Shown piece after piece: positions 13,996-26,183 of a stretch of DNA of 64,000 nt. Source of the stretch: Glycine soja (taxonomy: Eukaryota; Streptophyta; Magnoliopsida; Fabales; Fabaceae); the NCBI RefSeq assembly GCF_004193775.1, contig NC_041021.1:1188001-1252000 (forward strand), in the 5' to 3' direction. Below the pieces are notes generated by a model. That model did not search any database. It was not told the origin of the DNA and saw nothing but the letters and a program-made list of their open reading frames with translations. Numbering within the stretch: position 1 is the first letter of the stretch; every line of letters starts with the position of its first letter. The translations under genes and the position numbers were made by a program.

Positions 13996-14860
13996 ATAAG
14001 ATTTAATGATCCAACAAAGAACTCAGTCACTGCCTCAAAACAAAAACAAAAAAAACTCTACTTACCCCTTTTTCGGTATAGGGGTTTTCTTTCACAAAAT
14101 CAAAAAAAGCAAAAGTAAAATCCTATATATGCTTTGGCACCAGAATACTGATCACTAAAATTGTCTAAAAATAACAAATCAAGTGAAGAGTATTGGTAAA
14201 AAAAACCCACGATAAAATTAGAGGGGGTGACTGTGATTGTTTTTTTTTTTAACAAAAAAAATCAAATTAAAAATAGTTTCCTTTTTTTTCCTCTTTTAAT
14301 TTTGCAAATCCTCCAGGGAATCAAATAATATCAAAGGAGGAGGAGGCGACAACTATAACGACGAGAATCTAAGATTTCACCAATCAAACAATATTTACAC
14401 CGAAAATAGAAAAAAAAATCCAAAATAACCACTGAACAACAACAATGTTTCAAATATCACGAACCAAGAACGAGAACCTCTCTCTCTCTTTCTCTCGCTC
14501 TCCACAACACCCAGCAACAAAAAAGCACGAAACTTTGAAATGCTAATGAGACCCCCACAAAAACTAACCGATCCCTAAATCACCCAGAATGCAGTGAGGA
14601 ACCGATTCGAGCATTACCACGAAAAAATAAACAAGACCCTTAATAGAAAACGAGTTTTTCTCTCTGTTTAGAACAAAAAGGTGAAGTCTTTGAACAAAGA
14701 AGAAGAAGAGAAGAGAAGAGAAAGTGTGAACGAAGGAAGAAACTTTAAATGATGGGAAGAATTAGAATCAAGAGGAGAAAGAGAAGAAGTACAGAGAAGG
14801 TTCCCTTTCTACCGGAATAGGCTCGCATCTCAAACAACAACAACGCCACTTCCTTCTTAC
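13996..14860 (-). promoter_or_regulatory. FAB1C 5' leader and promoter-proximal region
   Basis: On the transcribed strand this segment is strongly CT-rich (plus-strand AG-rich run around 14700-14790; CT run near 14481-14505), typical of a plant 5' UTR. An AG preceded by a T-rich tract near 14030 and a GT near 14616 could bound a leader intron, but neither end can be fixed without transcript data. The transcription start is probably near 14800-14900. Confidence 0.4.
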
Positions 14861-17800
14861 CCATCTTTCTCTCCTTCACTGCTTTCTTTTCTTTTCTTTT
14901 TTCCCTTCGTCCTCTCTTCCTTCACCACCTTATTATTATTATTTTATTAATTTTTTAATCATATAATAAATGTAGTTTTCATTGGTTGGTTTTTCAAAAA
15001 GAGCACGCAATGCTCTTGCTCCTATTTTTTTAATAACAATTAATTAACAAATATTAATATTATTTTTAAAGTCTGGGTAACGGATGCCCTTAATAAGAAC
15101 ACTTGATAAGAAATTCAAAATAATTTTTTTATTAAAATTATATTTCTTTTTATCTTTATCCCCATGTTTATCAGAAAAAAATAATATTTTTAATCAAAAA
15201 TTATTTCTATCAAAAGATTTAATTCAAGTAATATCATATCGATTCAATTTTAACTTGAGCATATTAACTATTTATTTATTGAAATTAATATTTTTTAGAA
15301 AATCAAAAATATATTAAATGTTAAAATTTCATTAAAAATGTTGATTTGATCGTCCTTTTAATATATTTTAAAATACAATAAAATTAATATTTATAGCCAA
15401 AAAAATTACTTTAAATTTCTTCCCAAGTGATCTTGTTTTCATAAATTATCATAAATACTTTTGCTCAAACCTGGTAAGATTGCTATGAGACGATAAAGAT
15501 CTCCTTTTGACTATTTTATTTTTAATTTTTAATATAACTACCTATTGAAAAACTTTTTTAGGGATCATATTGAAGCTTTTTTTTTACAAAAATATTGAAC
15601 ACTTAAAGTCAACATTATTGATTAAGTAAAAATAATCATATCAATTTATATACATAAATAATAAATATAGTGTGATATTTAAGATGTTTAACTTACTTGA
15701 TTAAATCTGATTGCATGAATTATTATAAATTTTATGATATTATCTTCAATTCTCATGTATTAAAAAAAATAGTATCATTTGCATCTTATTACTCCTTTCT
15801 TTGTTTTTTTTGGGACTTGTGCTTATTATATCCTGCAAAATAAATATAATGTGGTATAATTGTTAGATAATTTTATTTTTTTTAAAGCATATTAAGAATT
15901 TGATGTTAAATTTTATTTATATTAAAAGAAACATATTGATTTTCGTAAGTTTATGTAAAATAAAAAGATATATATTAAAAATATATATCTTAAAAAATAA
16001 TTCTTTAACTTTTAGGGAAAAATGCATGTCATAAAAATAAAAAATAAAATAATATGTGATGATTCCTTTTCAGATGTTACTAAAGCCTAAAATAGAACAG
16101 TCTGATTGAGTTTTTTATTTGTCTGTGGCTTCCTATTGGTCCTATGTCAGCCTGCCTATTGCATTAGCTGGGGTTTAATTAGTATAATACCATTATCTTC
16201 AATTGTATTATCCTTAATTAATTAATTGGTTTGTTTTTTTCTCTGTTTTTTAAACTTTGCTTGTTTTGATCCGCCCGCAAAAGCATTGTTAACTGTTCAT
16301 TGGTCAGCATCAGTATGTAGACCACAGGTTGAACTCTTTTTATCACTTTTTATATTTACAATAATAGCAAGACGGAAAATATAAAACAAAGGGTTTTTTT
16401 TAAATTAGTGGCTATGATTTTTATAGTGCTTTTATATACCATATGTCAATCTAATTTGAAACAATATAAAATTTTGTTATTTTAAACTAGTGAAAAGACA
16501 GGTACCTGATTGCATTATTATTTTTGTATAATGTAAAAATACATATATGTGGACATTGGATAAAAGTGAAACATTAAATCGAAAATTGGAATCACTTTCT
16601 TAACAACAACAATCAATTAAGATAATTCGGAAGTTAAAGAAGAAGAAAGAATATGAGAATTGAACAGAAAATAAAAATAAAATAAGAAAGTATAATGTAC
16701 AGTTAAAGAGTAAAATAAGTATAAAAATCGAAATAGGATATTGCCTTTATTATAGAAGATTATAGATTATAGGCTGTGGATTATAGAGGATGATAATGTT
16801 TGATTAACAAAAATAAAGCATAATCTTTGGAAAAAGATTCTTTCCATTTTTTTATATTCTCTATTATTATGTTTTTAGAGAAATAAAAGGATACTCTCTA
16901 CTATATATTACCTCTATTTTATTTATAAGAAAAGAATTGTTGCAACTCCATAAAATGCTATAACTCATAACCTTTCTTTCTTATAGTAAATAAACCGCAA
17001 CTTAAAAGTCATCACTTAATTGATATTAACGTGAAAATCCTAAATAAATAATTGTCTAGAGAACAAATATTTTTCACTTGAAGTCATCATATTTGAATTG
17101 GATAAAATTACTCTTATAATGGAACGTAGCGTAGCCAATTAGGTCAAAGTCGACTGGGAGGGCATTGAGTTGGCTTTCCATGCAGGATAATTTGTGTCAT
17201 TTAGTTTGGCAAAGGGGGAATGATTATTTAGAACAACTGATTAATTGATTGAGAGTCATTAACTTGGATGGATCTAGGTGAGGAAGACATGATTTATAGG
17301 ATCGTTAAGCTAAAACTTATGATACCATATAATAATTATGATACCATATAGTAGTATAGAGAGGAAGAATGAATCTAATTTATTCAATGAAGGATTATAC
17401 TCCATGTATAGATGTAGATTACAATCGAATGATAATTACAATAATTAAAACTGAGAAACAATAAAATTATCTATGGTTAAACTAACGATAATAATTATCT
17501 ACAATAATAATTATATATTTTAAACTAGCAATAATAATGATGTGTTGTGAACAATTTATTACTGTATAATAAGAAAAAGATATTATTAACGGACTAAGTT
17601 AAGTTTATCCAATAATGATCACTAAAAAAAATATTCTAAATATTTAACAAAGCACTGAGTGTGATGTCAAACTAGCACTATACATTGGTTGTTCGTTGTA
17701 ACAAAAAAAAACTAGCACTATACATTTATTTATTTGGATGACTATTATTTAAATAATAATTATTAAATTAAATGTCATAAATATAACCAAAATAAGATAT

Positions 17801-18240
17801 TTTGTTTTAATTATTGAGTAATTATTTAAAAAGTAAAATACGTTTTTAATCTTTCAACTATTCAAGGTTTTTGTTTGTAGTCTTTTATGTAAATGCTGAC
17901 AGGTCTTAGTTCTTAAATTATGTTTATATTTCATTTTATGTCCATGTGGTTTGAGACTTGTGTTAAGTGATGAATTATCTGTTGAGGTGACGAATTGGGA
18001 GTAACCATGTGGATAATTTACTCACACGCGTAAAAATCATAATGCCACATCACATCATAAATAGTTAATTTAATTTTTAAAATGATATTACTAAATATTT
18101 TTTAATTTGTTAAATAAAATAGAATTTACTTAGAAAGTGTGTTGTGTACGTTTGAAAAGGACCAAAGTTTGGATCCAACGTGTTATTGTTTGAGCCCTAA
18201 CAGGAGGTAGAAGTGGGAGGCTACCCATCTTCGTGCTCAT
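14861..18240. other. Intergenic, very AT-rich
   Basis: Promoter side of FAB1C followed by long AT-rich DNA. Short open frames here (for example 15084-15317 +) are dominated by Phe, Leu, Ile and Lys codons and look random. No gene, RNA gene or clear element end was recognised. Confidence 0.5.
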
Positions 18241-18249
18241 AGTCCAGTC

Positions 18250-18400
18250 AAGAATGTCAATTTGAAAAGTGTCCAAAAATAATCTAAGTCTCATATCGAT
18301 TAAAAGTAATTTTCCATTAGAATATATAAGTTAGAGATAACCCTTATCCCTTAAACTAATTTTTGGGATTAAATTAAGTTTCTCACATTATACATTATGG
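18250..18400. repeat. Possible degraded legume LTR-type repeat
   Basis: The series AAGTCTCATATCGATTAAAAG, then ATATAAGTTAGAGATAACCC and then CCTTAAACTAATTTTTGGG resembles the U3/R phrases of common legume LTR repeats (a 'tcccacatcgact ... ataagtgagg' pattern). Boundaries and family are not resolvable by eye. Confidence 0.35.
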
Positions 18401-19353
18401 GATCATACTTTCGCTAGTTCTTGATTGGAGAATCATCGATTTTCATTTAGTTTACAATTTAATTATACAATTTTTTTTATTTTAAATATCAACATTAGTT
18501 GTTAATTTGTGTTAATAAGAATGATTCAAATTCATGACTTTTTTTCTCCTAACCACATGTCAATTTTATAACTATAGCTATATATTGTGTTAAAATGTTA
18601 GATTGACTAAGTTTTGCCCCCACATATTTCAAGTCATGATTAAGCTGGCTTTCAAGTTTTTAAGATGCTCTCAAGTTTGAAAATAATTTTTCATAAGTGT
18701 TTTGGTGGGCATTAACGTGAATGAGATGTGGTTGGACAAGACTCGCAAAAACTCTGAATTATAAGATGGAACAATTTCCCTTTAAATACCTAAGATTGTC
18801 TATTAAGGGTAAACCTAAGAAGAGAACTTTTTGGAACTCTATTTTTTCATAAATTAGTCTCATGATTTTCAAGAGTGACGATACCTTATTTTTATAAGAA
18901 AATAAAATGAAAAGGGATTGGGAATTTAGGATCAAGGAATCTATATTGAGTAAGTTGGTAGATATTCTTATACATGTGTAGTAAAGGAAGACTTTGAGCA
19001 AAGTAAGAAATGCAAATATCTCCATTATTTCTGGGCGGCATATTAGCTACTATTCCGCTAGGTCCTGATCTATTGATCGCTGTTGAAATTGGAAAATTAG
19101 CACATTTATTTCGCATTAAGCTACTCGTGAAAGTCCAAACTAGAATTTAATTACTTAATAATTAATAAATTTGGCCTCTTTAGAGAACTTGTTAATTAAA
19201 TAATCACAAGAAACCCAAAATATGTATTGTGTTTAAATTTATTTGGCAACTTACGTAAAATACAAAATCAACTTGTAATTCTAATCTCCCACTAATCTTT
19301 GTCTGTGATTATTTGTGATAATATATTGGAAAATCGAATAGCTAGTACGTATT

Positions 19354-19356
<3 letters not shown>

Positions 19357-19426
<70 letters not shown>
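19357..19426. repeat. (AT)35 microsatellite
   Basis: An uninterrupted dinucleotide run of 70 bp. It produces an artificial Ile-Tyr repeat in one reading frame and should not be called a gene. Likely hypervariable. Confidence 0.97.
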
Positions 19427-19429
<3 letters not shown>

Positions 19430-20379
19430 TAATTTTAAAAATAAAAAAATCATCACTTCTATTAACATGCTTAGATTAACTCCAAGACTCTTAACTTGTT
19501 GGCAAGTGTACTAATTTGTCATAAATAGTAAAGTTTAAAATGGAAGTTCAAGTGTCGAGTTCACATAAACTTTGTTTGTAATTGAATTGATTTATATCCA
19601 ATTTGCAAGCAAAAGAATTGTAATAGAGATGGGAAAAAAGAAATAATTTGAATTTAAATAGACAAGGGTAAAATAAACAAGATTAATGCAAAAGATAACA
19701 TCAGAATTTAAATATGTTGAGGTCTAATATGTCTAATTACCCTTAATGTAATATTAATATTTTTCTCTGTTACCTACTTTCCTAATTTTCACTCACATCT
19801 ATTAAGACACTCAATCTTGATCTCTCACGATGAAGAATATAATTTATCTATTCTCTCTCCCAAATCTCTCTGCAAAGATTGAATAGTAAATCGCATTAAA
19901 CATGAAGATGTATGCAAAGGCAAAACAAAGTCACTTTATCCCTAACAATGAATTGTTTAAATGTCATTTTCCAATTCTTTAAAAATTACAATTTCCCAAT
20001 GTATAACCCCTAAAAACTAATGCATGGATGGCCAGACTATACAATAAAGATGAAGAGTAGAAAAGAGACAATAAAAACTAAAATGACATTTAATAGATAA
20101 AAAGAGCAGTTACATTACAAGGGTATTTGGCTGCTAGGCTCCCAATAGAGGGGGTTTAGTCTCTCATAGTCATGAGAGACTTTGCACTTCAGAGGCTAAT
20201 GGAAGAAAAGGTTGGATGACTAAAAGCAAGAAAGGGGGAAATGACTAAAGAAGGAAGGTTTCCCATAAGGGAGAGGCTCGAACTTTGGATTTCTTCACTA
20301 GAGAGCTCTGAGACTCGGTGTGTCTATCTCTTCTGCTTCATCCTCCTTATATAGGCTTCGACTCCGGGTAGTTTGCTTT

Positions 20380-20520
20380 TCATGTTGACTTCACGCTTAG
20401 CGCGGGCTCTCATGCTAAGCGTGCCTTTGGACTTCGTTGTGGGCTTTTTTCGCGCTTAGCCTGAGGTTGCCCACTAAGCACGGACACACACTAAGCCTGG
20501 ATTATGTGTTAAGCAAGATG
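20380..20520. repeat. CTTAGC/GCTAAG-rich repeat fragment
   Basis: The core CTTAGC, or its complement, appears repeatedly within about 140 bp (CGCTTAGCGCG, GCTAAGCGTGCC, CGCGCTTAGCC, CACTAAGCACG, ACTAAGCC, TTAAGCAAG) in unusually GC-rich DNA. Such phrases are familiar from soybean dispersed repeats, but the exact family was not identified. Confidence 0.5.
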
Positions 20521-21659
20521 TCCAATTCTTCCAATTTTTGCATCAATTTCCCTTCAAAGCACTTGAATTCTTCTTCTTTTTACTTCTGTTAATCAAAATT
20601 TGCAAATATGTTAATTTCTTCATTATTTCATTAAAAACAATAAGTAAAATGAAGAAATTGTAATCATTATTAGTCAAAATTGACTATCAAATTAACTCGA
20701 ATTTCGCAATTATCAAAGACCCTAAAGAATTGACGCAATGGTGTAATGGTATAAGGGGTCACGGATCGAGAAATCTTATAAAAGGAAGCTTGAAAACAAA
20801 TTATTTATAATTGTTTAAATGTCTATCTTTTAATAAATAATAATTTTGAAAAAAAATATTATTTTTACACATAAAATTGAAATTAATTTTTATATTAAAT
20901 GATTATAACAACAAACACGCAATTAATTTTACACAATTTTACACTACTTATCACTTAAAATATTGTAATAAAACAACAAATATAACTCATTTTACACAAT
21001 TTTGCACTAATTAATCTTAATCATTATTATAATAATAACATACAAACTTAATTTTATACTAACTGATTCAAAAATATATATGTGTGTACACAAAAAGTTC
21101 CAAGGGATTAGGTGTTGGGGGGGGGGGTGTGGGGGACTCGGGCTCCTCTGTCTCTGGGTGTAAGATTTTGTTGCATTCACCTGTGAGGAACAATCAACCT
21201 AACGAAAAAATTAGTATTTGATTTCCACCATGTGCAAGATTTTTTTAGGTCAGCAACAATCTCACATTGCTAAGAAATTAGTTTTAGATTCAGTGAGTTG
21301 GGAAACATCCACAGTCTCTTATAATTTTTAAAATTTATTGATTTATTTGCAACTAATATTTCAGTGTGTGAATTGAAAAAAAATTATTTTTATATAATTA
21401 ATATTTTAGCTTTTGCATTAAACAAAATAAATATTTTTTTGTATATAATTATAATTAAATTCATAGGTGTACCTATAGGGGTCAAGTAAGGCTAACAACT
21501 CTGTCAGTCCTAGCAGGATTTCTCGCTCAGTCCATGCCTAGGGGGGGCTAGAGCGAAAAGGAAGGAGGAAATCTTGTTTGGCCAAAGCCCAAACACCTCG
21601 TCGATCTAAGCCGGACCCCATCGTTGCCAGTAGGACCTAACCCTTTACAAAGAGATTGT

Positions 21660-21990
21660 TATGAGGATTAAGCAAAGATTACGCAAATCACCAAGTAAGC
21701 ATTATTAGTAAATAATAATAATGGAAGATTAGCATGACCATTAGCCATCATAGGTAAGGCCATGGATCAAGGCCCATTAAAATATGCATATAAAGGATGA
21801 GCCTTTTGAGGTAGCACATACTATTCCTTAACATTTATTACTCTCATTTATTATATTGAGAGAGTTCTAACTTGGGCGTCAGAATATCTTCAAGTAGTCA
21901 CCTCTGCCATAGAAGACGAGGAGCTCATGACGAAGTGGGTGAGCAATCATCGTATTGGGGTAAGAAGAAGTTACCTTAATACCCTCATAT
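21660..21990 (+). mobile_element. Probable LTR retrotransposon fragment (solo or truncated LTR)
   Basis: Contains a TATA-like ATATAAAGGATGAGCC near 21790 and, about 80 bp downstream, TTCTAACTTGGGCGTCAGAAT. That phrase resembles the 'acttgagcgtcggagtg' found in the R/U5 part of many plant gypsy-type LTRs. No second LTR, primer-binding site or gag-pol frame was seen nearby. The GC-richer stretch 21480-21660 may belong to the same element. Confidence 0.45.
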
Positions 21991-22689
21991 AGGTACAATA
22001 GTATATATAAGTTATATTTTATATTTATAACAAATAATTTAATTGTAATATAATATTAATTGAAATAGAAATAGAAAAGTATTGAGAAAATCAAGTATAT
22101 TGACAAAGATAAAAATAGACTATTTTGATACTGTATGAAATGCATCTTTCAAAGAGAGAAGAAATAGTGTGTTAATAATCACTAATGGCAAGAGTGGGAG
22201 CTTCATTCTCCAAGTTAAGAATTTTGATCAATAATATAACAGTAAATTAAAATTTATATTAAATAAGTATATTTAAATATATATATATATATATATAATA
22301 CATTTTGGATTTATAATAAGTAATCTAAATTATGATATAAATTTATTCTTAGTTATCGACAATTATTATTAAAAGAATTTACCGATAATGATAAAAAAAA
22401 AGGTAGATTGAAAGAGATTGACAATTAAGAACACATGGATCAATTGATATGGAGTTATTTTAGTTTAATTAAAGGTCTCAAGTTTAACTCGTGAGTAAGC
22501 AATTGCATTATAGATGGAGATCACTTGTTCAAGGACCTTGTCCCCATGAATAAAACATCAACACATCATTTAAAAATCCATATTTGCTTTTTTATGCTTC
22601 TCATAATACCCGTGGCATACCTATTAGCATCATTTTTATTTTTTGGAAGACCATTATCAAGTTTCCCCGACATCATTAACACCTCTTCC

Positions 22690-23030
22690 CTCCAACCTTC
22701 ATTAAACCCACTCACTCGTACCTGATGGCATCAACCACCTCAATTGTCTTATGGATTTTTGAGCCCTTCCTTTTGTTGTTTCTCACAGACACATTTCATA
22801 AGGGCGCAAATTAAACATTCTTTTGTAGGTGTATGAACTATAGGGTGTGATTACAATGCTCACATATCCTAGCAACGCATCGATGGAGATCTATCTTATT
22901 CACTCGCAAACCATCCATAATGTGCTCTTACGACATGAAAAAAGCAACATGTTCATAGTCGATGTCTAAATACTTTCCTTCAGACACATTGAACCCGATA
23001 GGACCTCACAGGTACATTTGTTAGCAATAA
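22690..23030 (-). pseudogene. Decayed coding-like segment, unidentified
   Basis: Read on the minus strand from about 23010, one frame gives protein-like sequence such as KYLDIDYEHVAFFMS, then EHIMDGLRVNKIDLHRC and ICEHCNHTL, interrupted by several stop codons. Codon composition is less AT-biased than the surroundings. I do not recognise the family; it may be a transposon protein or an old gene copy. An adjacent open frame at 23161-23415 (-) may or may not be related. Confidence 0.25.
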
Positions 23031-24120
23031 CAATCAGAATTCTAAAACAGTAATTATACACACACAAACACAAAATTTAACAAGATTCGACAATTGCTCC
23101 CATGTCCTTGGGAGCATAACAACTATTTATAATATTTGACAAATAGGGTTACATCAATACCTATAAAATAAAATAAAAATAGTATAGATTTATAATATTA
23201 CCCTCGTAAAAAAAATAGGGGGAAAGCCTCGCACATCCCACCCCACGTTGTAACCAAACAACAGGTGAACAAGTGGGCCAGGCCCAAAGGCAAATATTGT
23301 CGCTCCACTCGTCTTCACTTATGCTTCGTTGCACTTTGCTCCAGTCCAACATTTGTCCACCCATAGAAAATGAGTCATGCACAACAATGTTGATGGATAA
23401 TGTCCACATCATCACCTTTACTAGTAGAAGAGTGTTTTGTTAGCAATGATAGAGCTTATAAAGACAAAAGCAATGTAGGTGTCTCAAAGCAAGGTCTTTG
23501 GTTTTGGAATTGGAATTGGGGGATTTAGGAAACATCAAAGCTTTGAGATTTTGGGTACTAGCTTGTGTAGAGAACCCCATTAATGACATCTAGGAAGCTT
23601 TACGATTGTTTTTCTAAAGCAGAACGCAGTTAACATGTCTGTCTTATCTGGGGTAATATGAGAAACATGAAAATGTACACGTGGATTTTAAATTATGTGT
23701 TACGTGGGACTGAAAATGAGACAAGCTTTTGAAATAATTAATCTTTATATTTGCATTAAATATTCGAAGGGAGAAATTTATTGGAGATAACAACCCTATT
23801 TATCTCAAATAAGATTATCTCTAACGAAAGATACATGTGGTCTATATACCAAAAAATACATACAAAATAAAAAAGGATAATTTTAGATGAGTGAAAGTTG
23901 TTGAAATAATGTGAAAATGAAAATCTAAAAAGAGAATAAAGAAAATATTAAAAATGTCTAATTAAAAAATAATAAAAGTAAAAACTTCAATTTGTAAATT
24001 GTATATACTTTTATTAGTATAAATTGGGTATTCTAATTTATAGCATAAGAATAAATGCATTATGATTAAATCAATATGCAAACATCTTAATTGAAGAGAG
24101 ATTTTAAAGTAACATGTTTA

Positions 24121-24206
24121 GTTCACAATTCACATTGTGTAAAAACTACTGTTACATGATAAAGTTCAGAATTCACATTGTGTAAAAACTACTGTTACGT
24201 GATAAA
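24121..24206. repeat. Tandem duplication, 2 x 43 bp
   Basis: Copies 24121-24163 and 24164-24206 differ at only two positions by eye. Each contains TTCACATTGTGT. The near identity implies a recent local duplication. Confidence 0.95.
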
Positions 24207-25849
24207 GGTGTGTCAGAATGAAATTTGAAAAAAATCAATAATATTTTTAGTTGATTTTAAAAATTAAATAATTTAAAAATATTATCTGAAAATAATTTTG
24301 AGATGCATGATATTTATTTTGTTGTGAAACTAAGATAATATGTCTTTAGATGGCATAAAACACTTTTATATAATTATAAATTACTAAGAAAAGAGCTTGG
24401 TGTAATTTATATAAATATATATTATGTAAAATTTTATGTTTTAGGGATAAAATTGGTAAATATGTTGATACATAAGATCAGAAATATTATAAATTGTAAA
24501 TAAGAATTATGCTAAAAATTATTTATAAATAATTTTCAATATAAATTAAATAATCAATTATTTAAATTTGTTTCCCTCACTTTGATTCAAAATTTGTCAT
24601 AACAAAATATTTTGTTATCTTGCATAAGCATAGAAACATGGCCAGTAGAACTTGTTATCTTGCATAATGGGTTTGGTTTGCAACTAGCCTCTTTTAGTTG
24701 TTCTTTTATGCCAAATTTCTTGTTTCAATATATTGACAATCTCTCCTTCAACACTTTCATGTAGTCTTAACCTTGGGAATTTGTCTATTTTCTTCATAAT
24801 GCACTCATATGATTCATAACCATAACATTGTCTAAGTATATATAGCCAGTTTGTTAGCTAAGTCAATTAATGTTGCAAAAGTGTAATAGGACATATAGTT
24901 TATCAAAGTCAATTAATTGTACATTGTCACTTACATTCTAATACTTTTTTATGGTCCAACTATGTAAATGTAAAGACACCTAAACACTATGTGAGAACAC
25001 GATTATACTTCACATCAGTAAGTGTCGGGTTAGATTTTTTAATAACCTTCAACAAAAATTTACTTTTAAACCCCTCATTACCCGTAGTGTTTCTGTGATT
25101 TAAAATCTTTTCAATCTGATTATTTAAATCATTGATAGGTTACTAATTAACTACTTTCATGAACATCTTTAACCTATTAATTGATTAATTATTCCTAAAC
25201 TGAGTAATTTTCAATGAGCGTCATTCTAGTGATTTTCCCAAAATCCTATCATCATGTTGGCTGGGGACTCTTGTTGGAGATTGGGATCCATTTCATCTTA
25301 TTCTTGGTAGACTTTACATGAAACTGATTCTACAACTGGCTTGATCCAAGAAAAAAAATGGAAAGGGAAAAAAATTAAATAAAAGTAGATGTGAAAAAAA
25401 AATGTTGTTATAGTGAAGGGGTTCCAGGGGGTAACAAAACTTGGCAGTCAAACATGTTGGATTGGCTTTTCAAGTCCAATTGGTAGCATTATTTACACTC
25501 TTGTTAAGTATAATTGTTTTAAGTTTTCTTGGCATGAATATACTTGATTGATGATATTTTGTTCATGTTGTATTGCAACATAACAAGGATAAAACAAATA
25601 AAAGAAATACAAAGCTTTTGTTTAAATGTCAAATTAAATTGAATGGGTTGGCATATAAATGCCTTCATCCAAAATTTCTAAATAGATTCATCCGGTTCAT
25701 AATTTTTTAACATTTGTATAGAATTTATCTTAGTTTTATTTTCATACTTAAGTTTAACAACAATATACATAGCTGCAAATACAACTTGCTTTATATTTAT
25801 TTAGGGGCTTCATTTTGTTTAGGACCCATAAAATCATAAAAATAAATAA

Positions 25850-26183
25850 CATCAGTTTTATACTAAAAATCATCTTAAAAGGGAGACTTTTTAAGATAAT
25901 TTTTACAACAAAACCGTTTTAAAAAAGCTTCATTCTAAGATGGTTTTTACAGAAAAATTGTCTTAGAAAGTTATGGTTCTAAGACGATTTTCTCGTGAAA
26001 ATCGTCTTTAAATTTAAATGATGATTTTTTAAAACAGTTTATTATGATGTCGAATATGTCATTCTAAGATGATTAAGGAATCATCCTGAAATTAATTTTT
26101 CACGACATTAGCTTCAAAGACGATTTAAAATTGTTGTTGAATGTGTCAAATAACCGTCGTGAAAAATGTTTTTTCTAGTAGTG
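25850..26183. mobile_element. CACTA (En/Spm-type) transposon terminal fragment
   Basis: The segment ends at 26183 with TTTTTTCTAGTAGTG, the reverse complement of a canonical CACTACTAGAAAAAA terminus. Just inside are multiple diverged copies of subterminal motifs (TAAGATGG, TTCTAAGACGATTTT, AAAATCGTCTT), including a perfect 12-bp inverted repeat with a 4-base loop at 25981-26008. Such arrays are where the CACTA transposase binds. The opposite CACTA end and any transposase gene were not found, so this is probably a truncated or solo end. Confidence 0.7.

Noticed and set aside
19299..19514. Open frame with a long Ile-Tyr repeat
   Set aside because: Produced by the (AT)35 microsatellite.
20729..20775. 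tRNA-like phrase ATGGTGTAATGGTATAAGG
   Set aside because: No box B at the right distance and no cloverleaf could be drawn.
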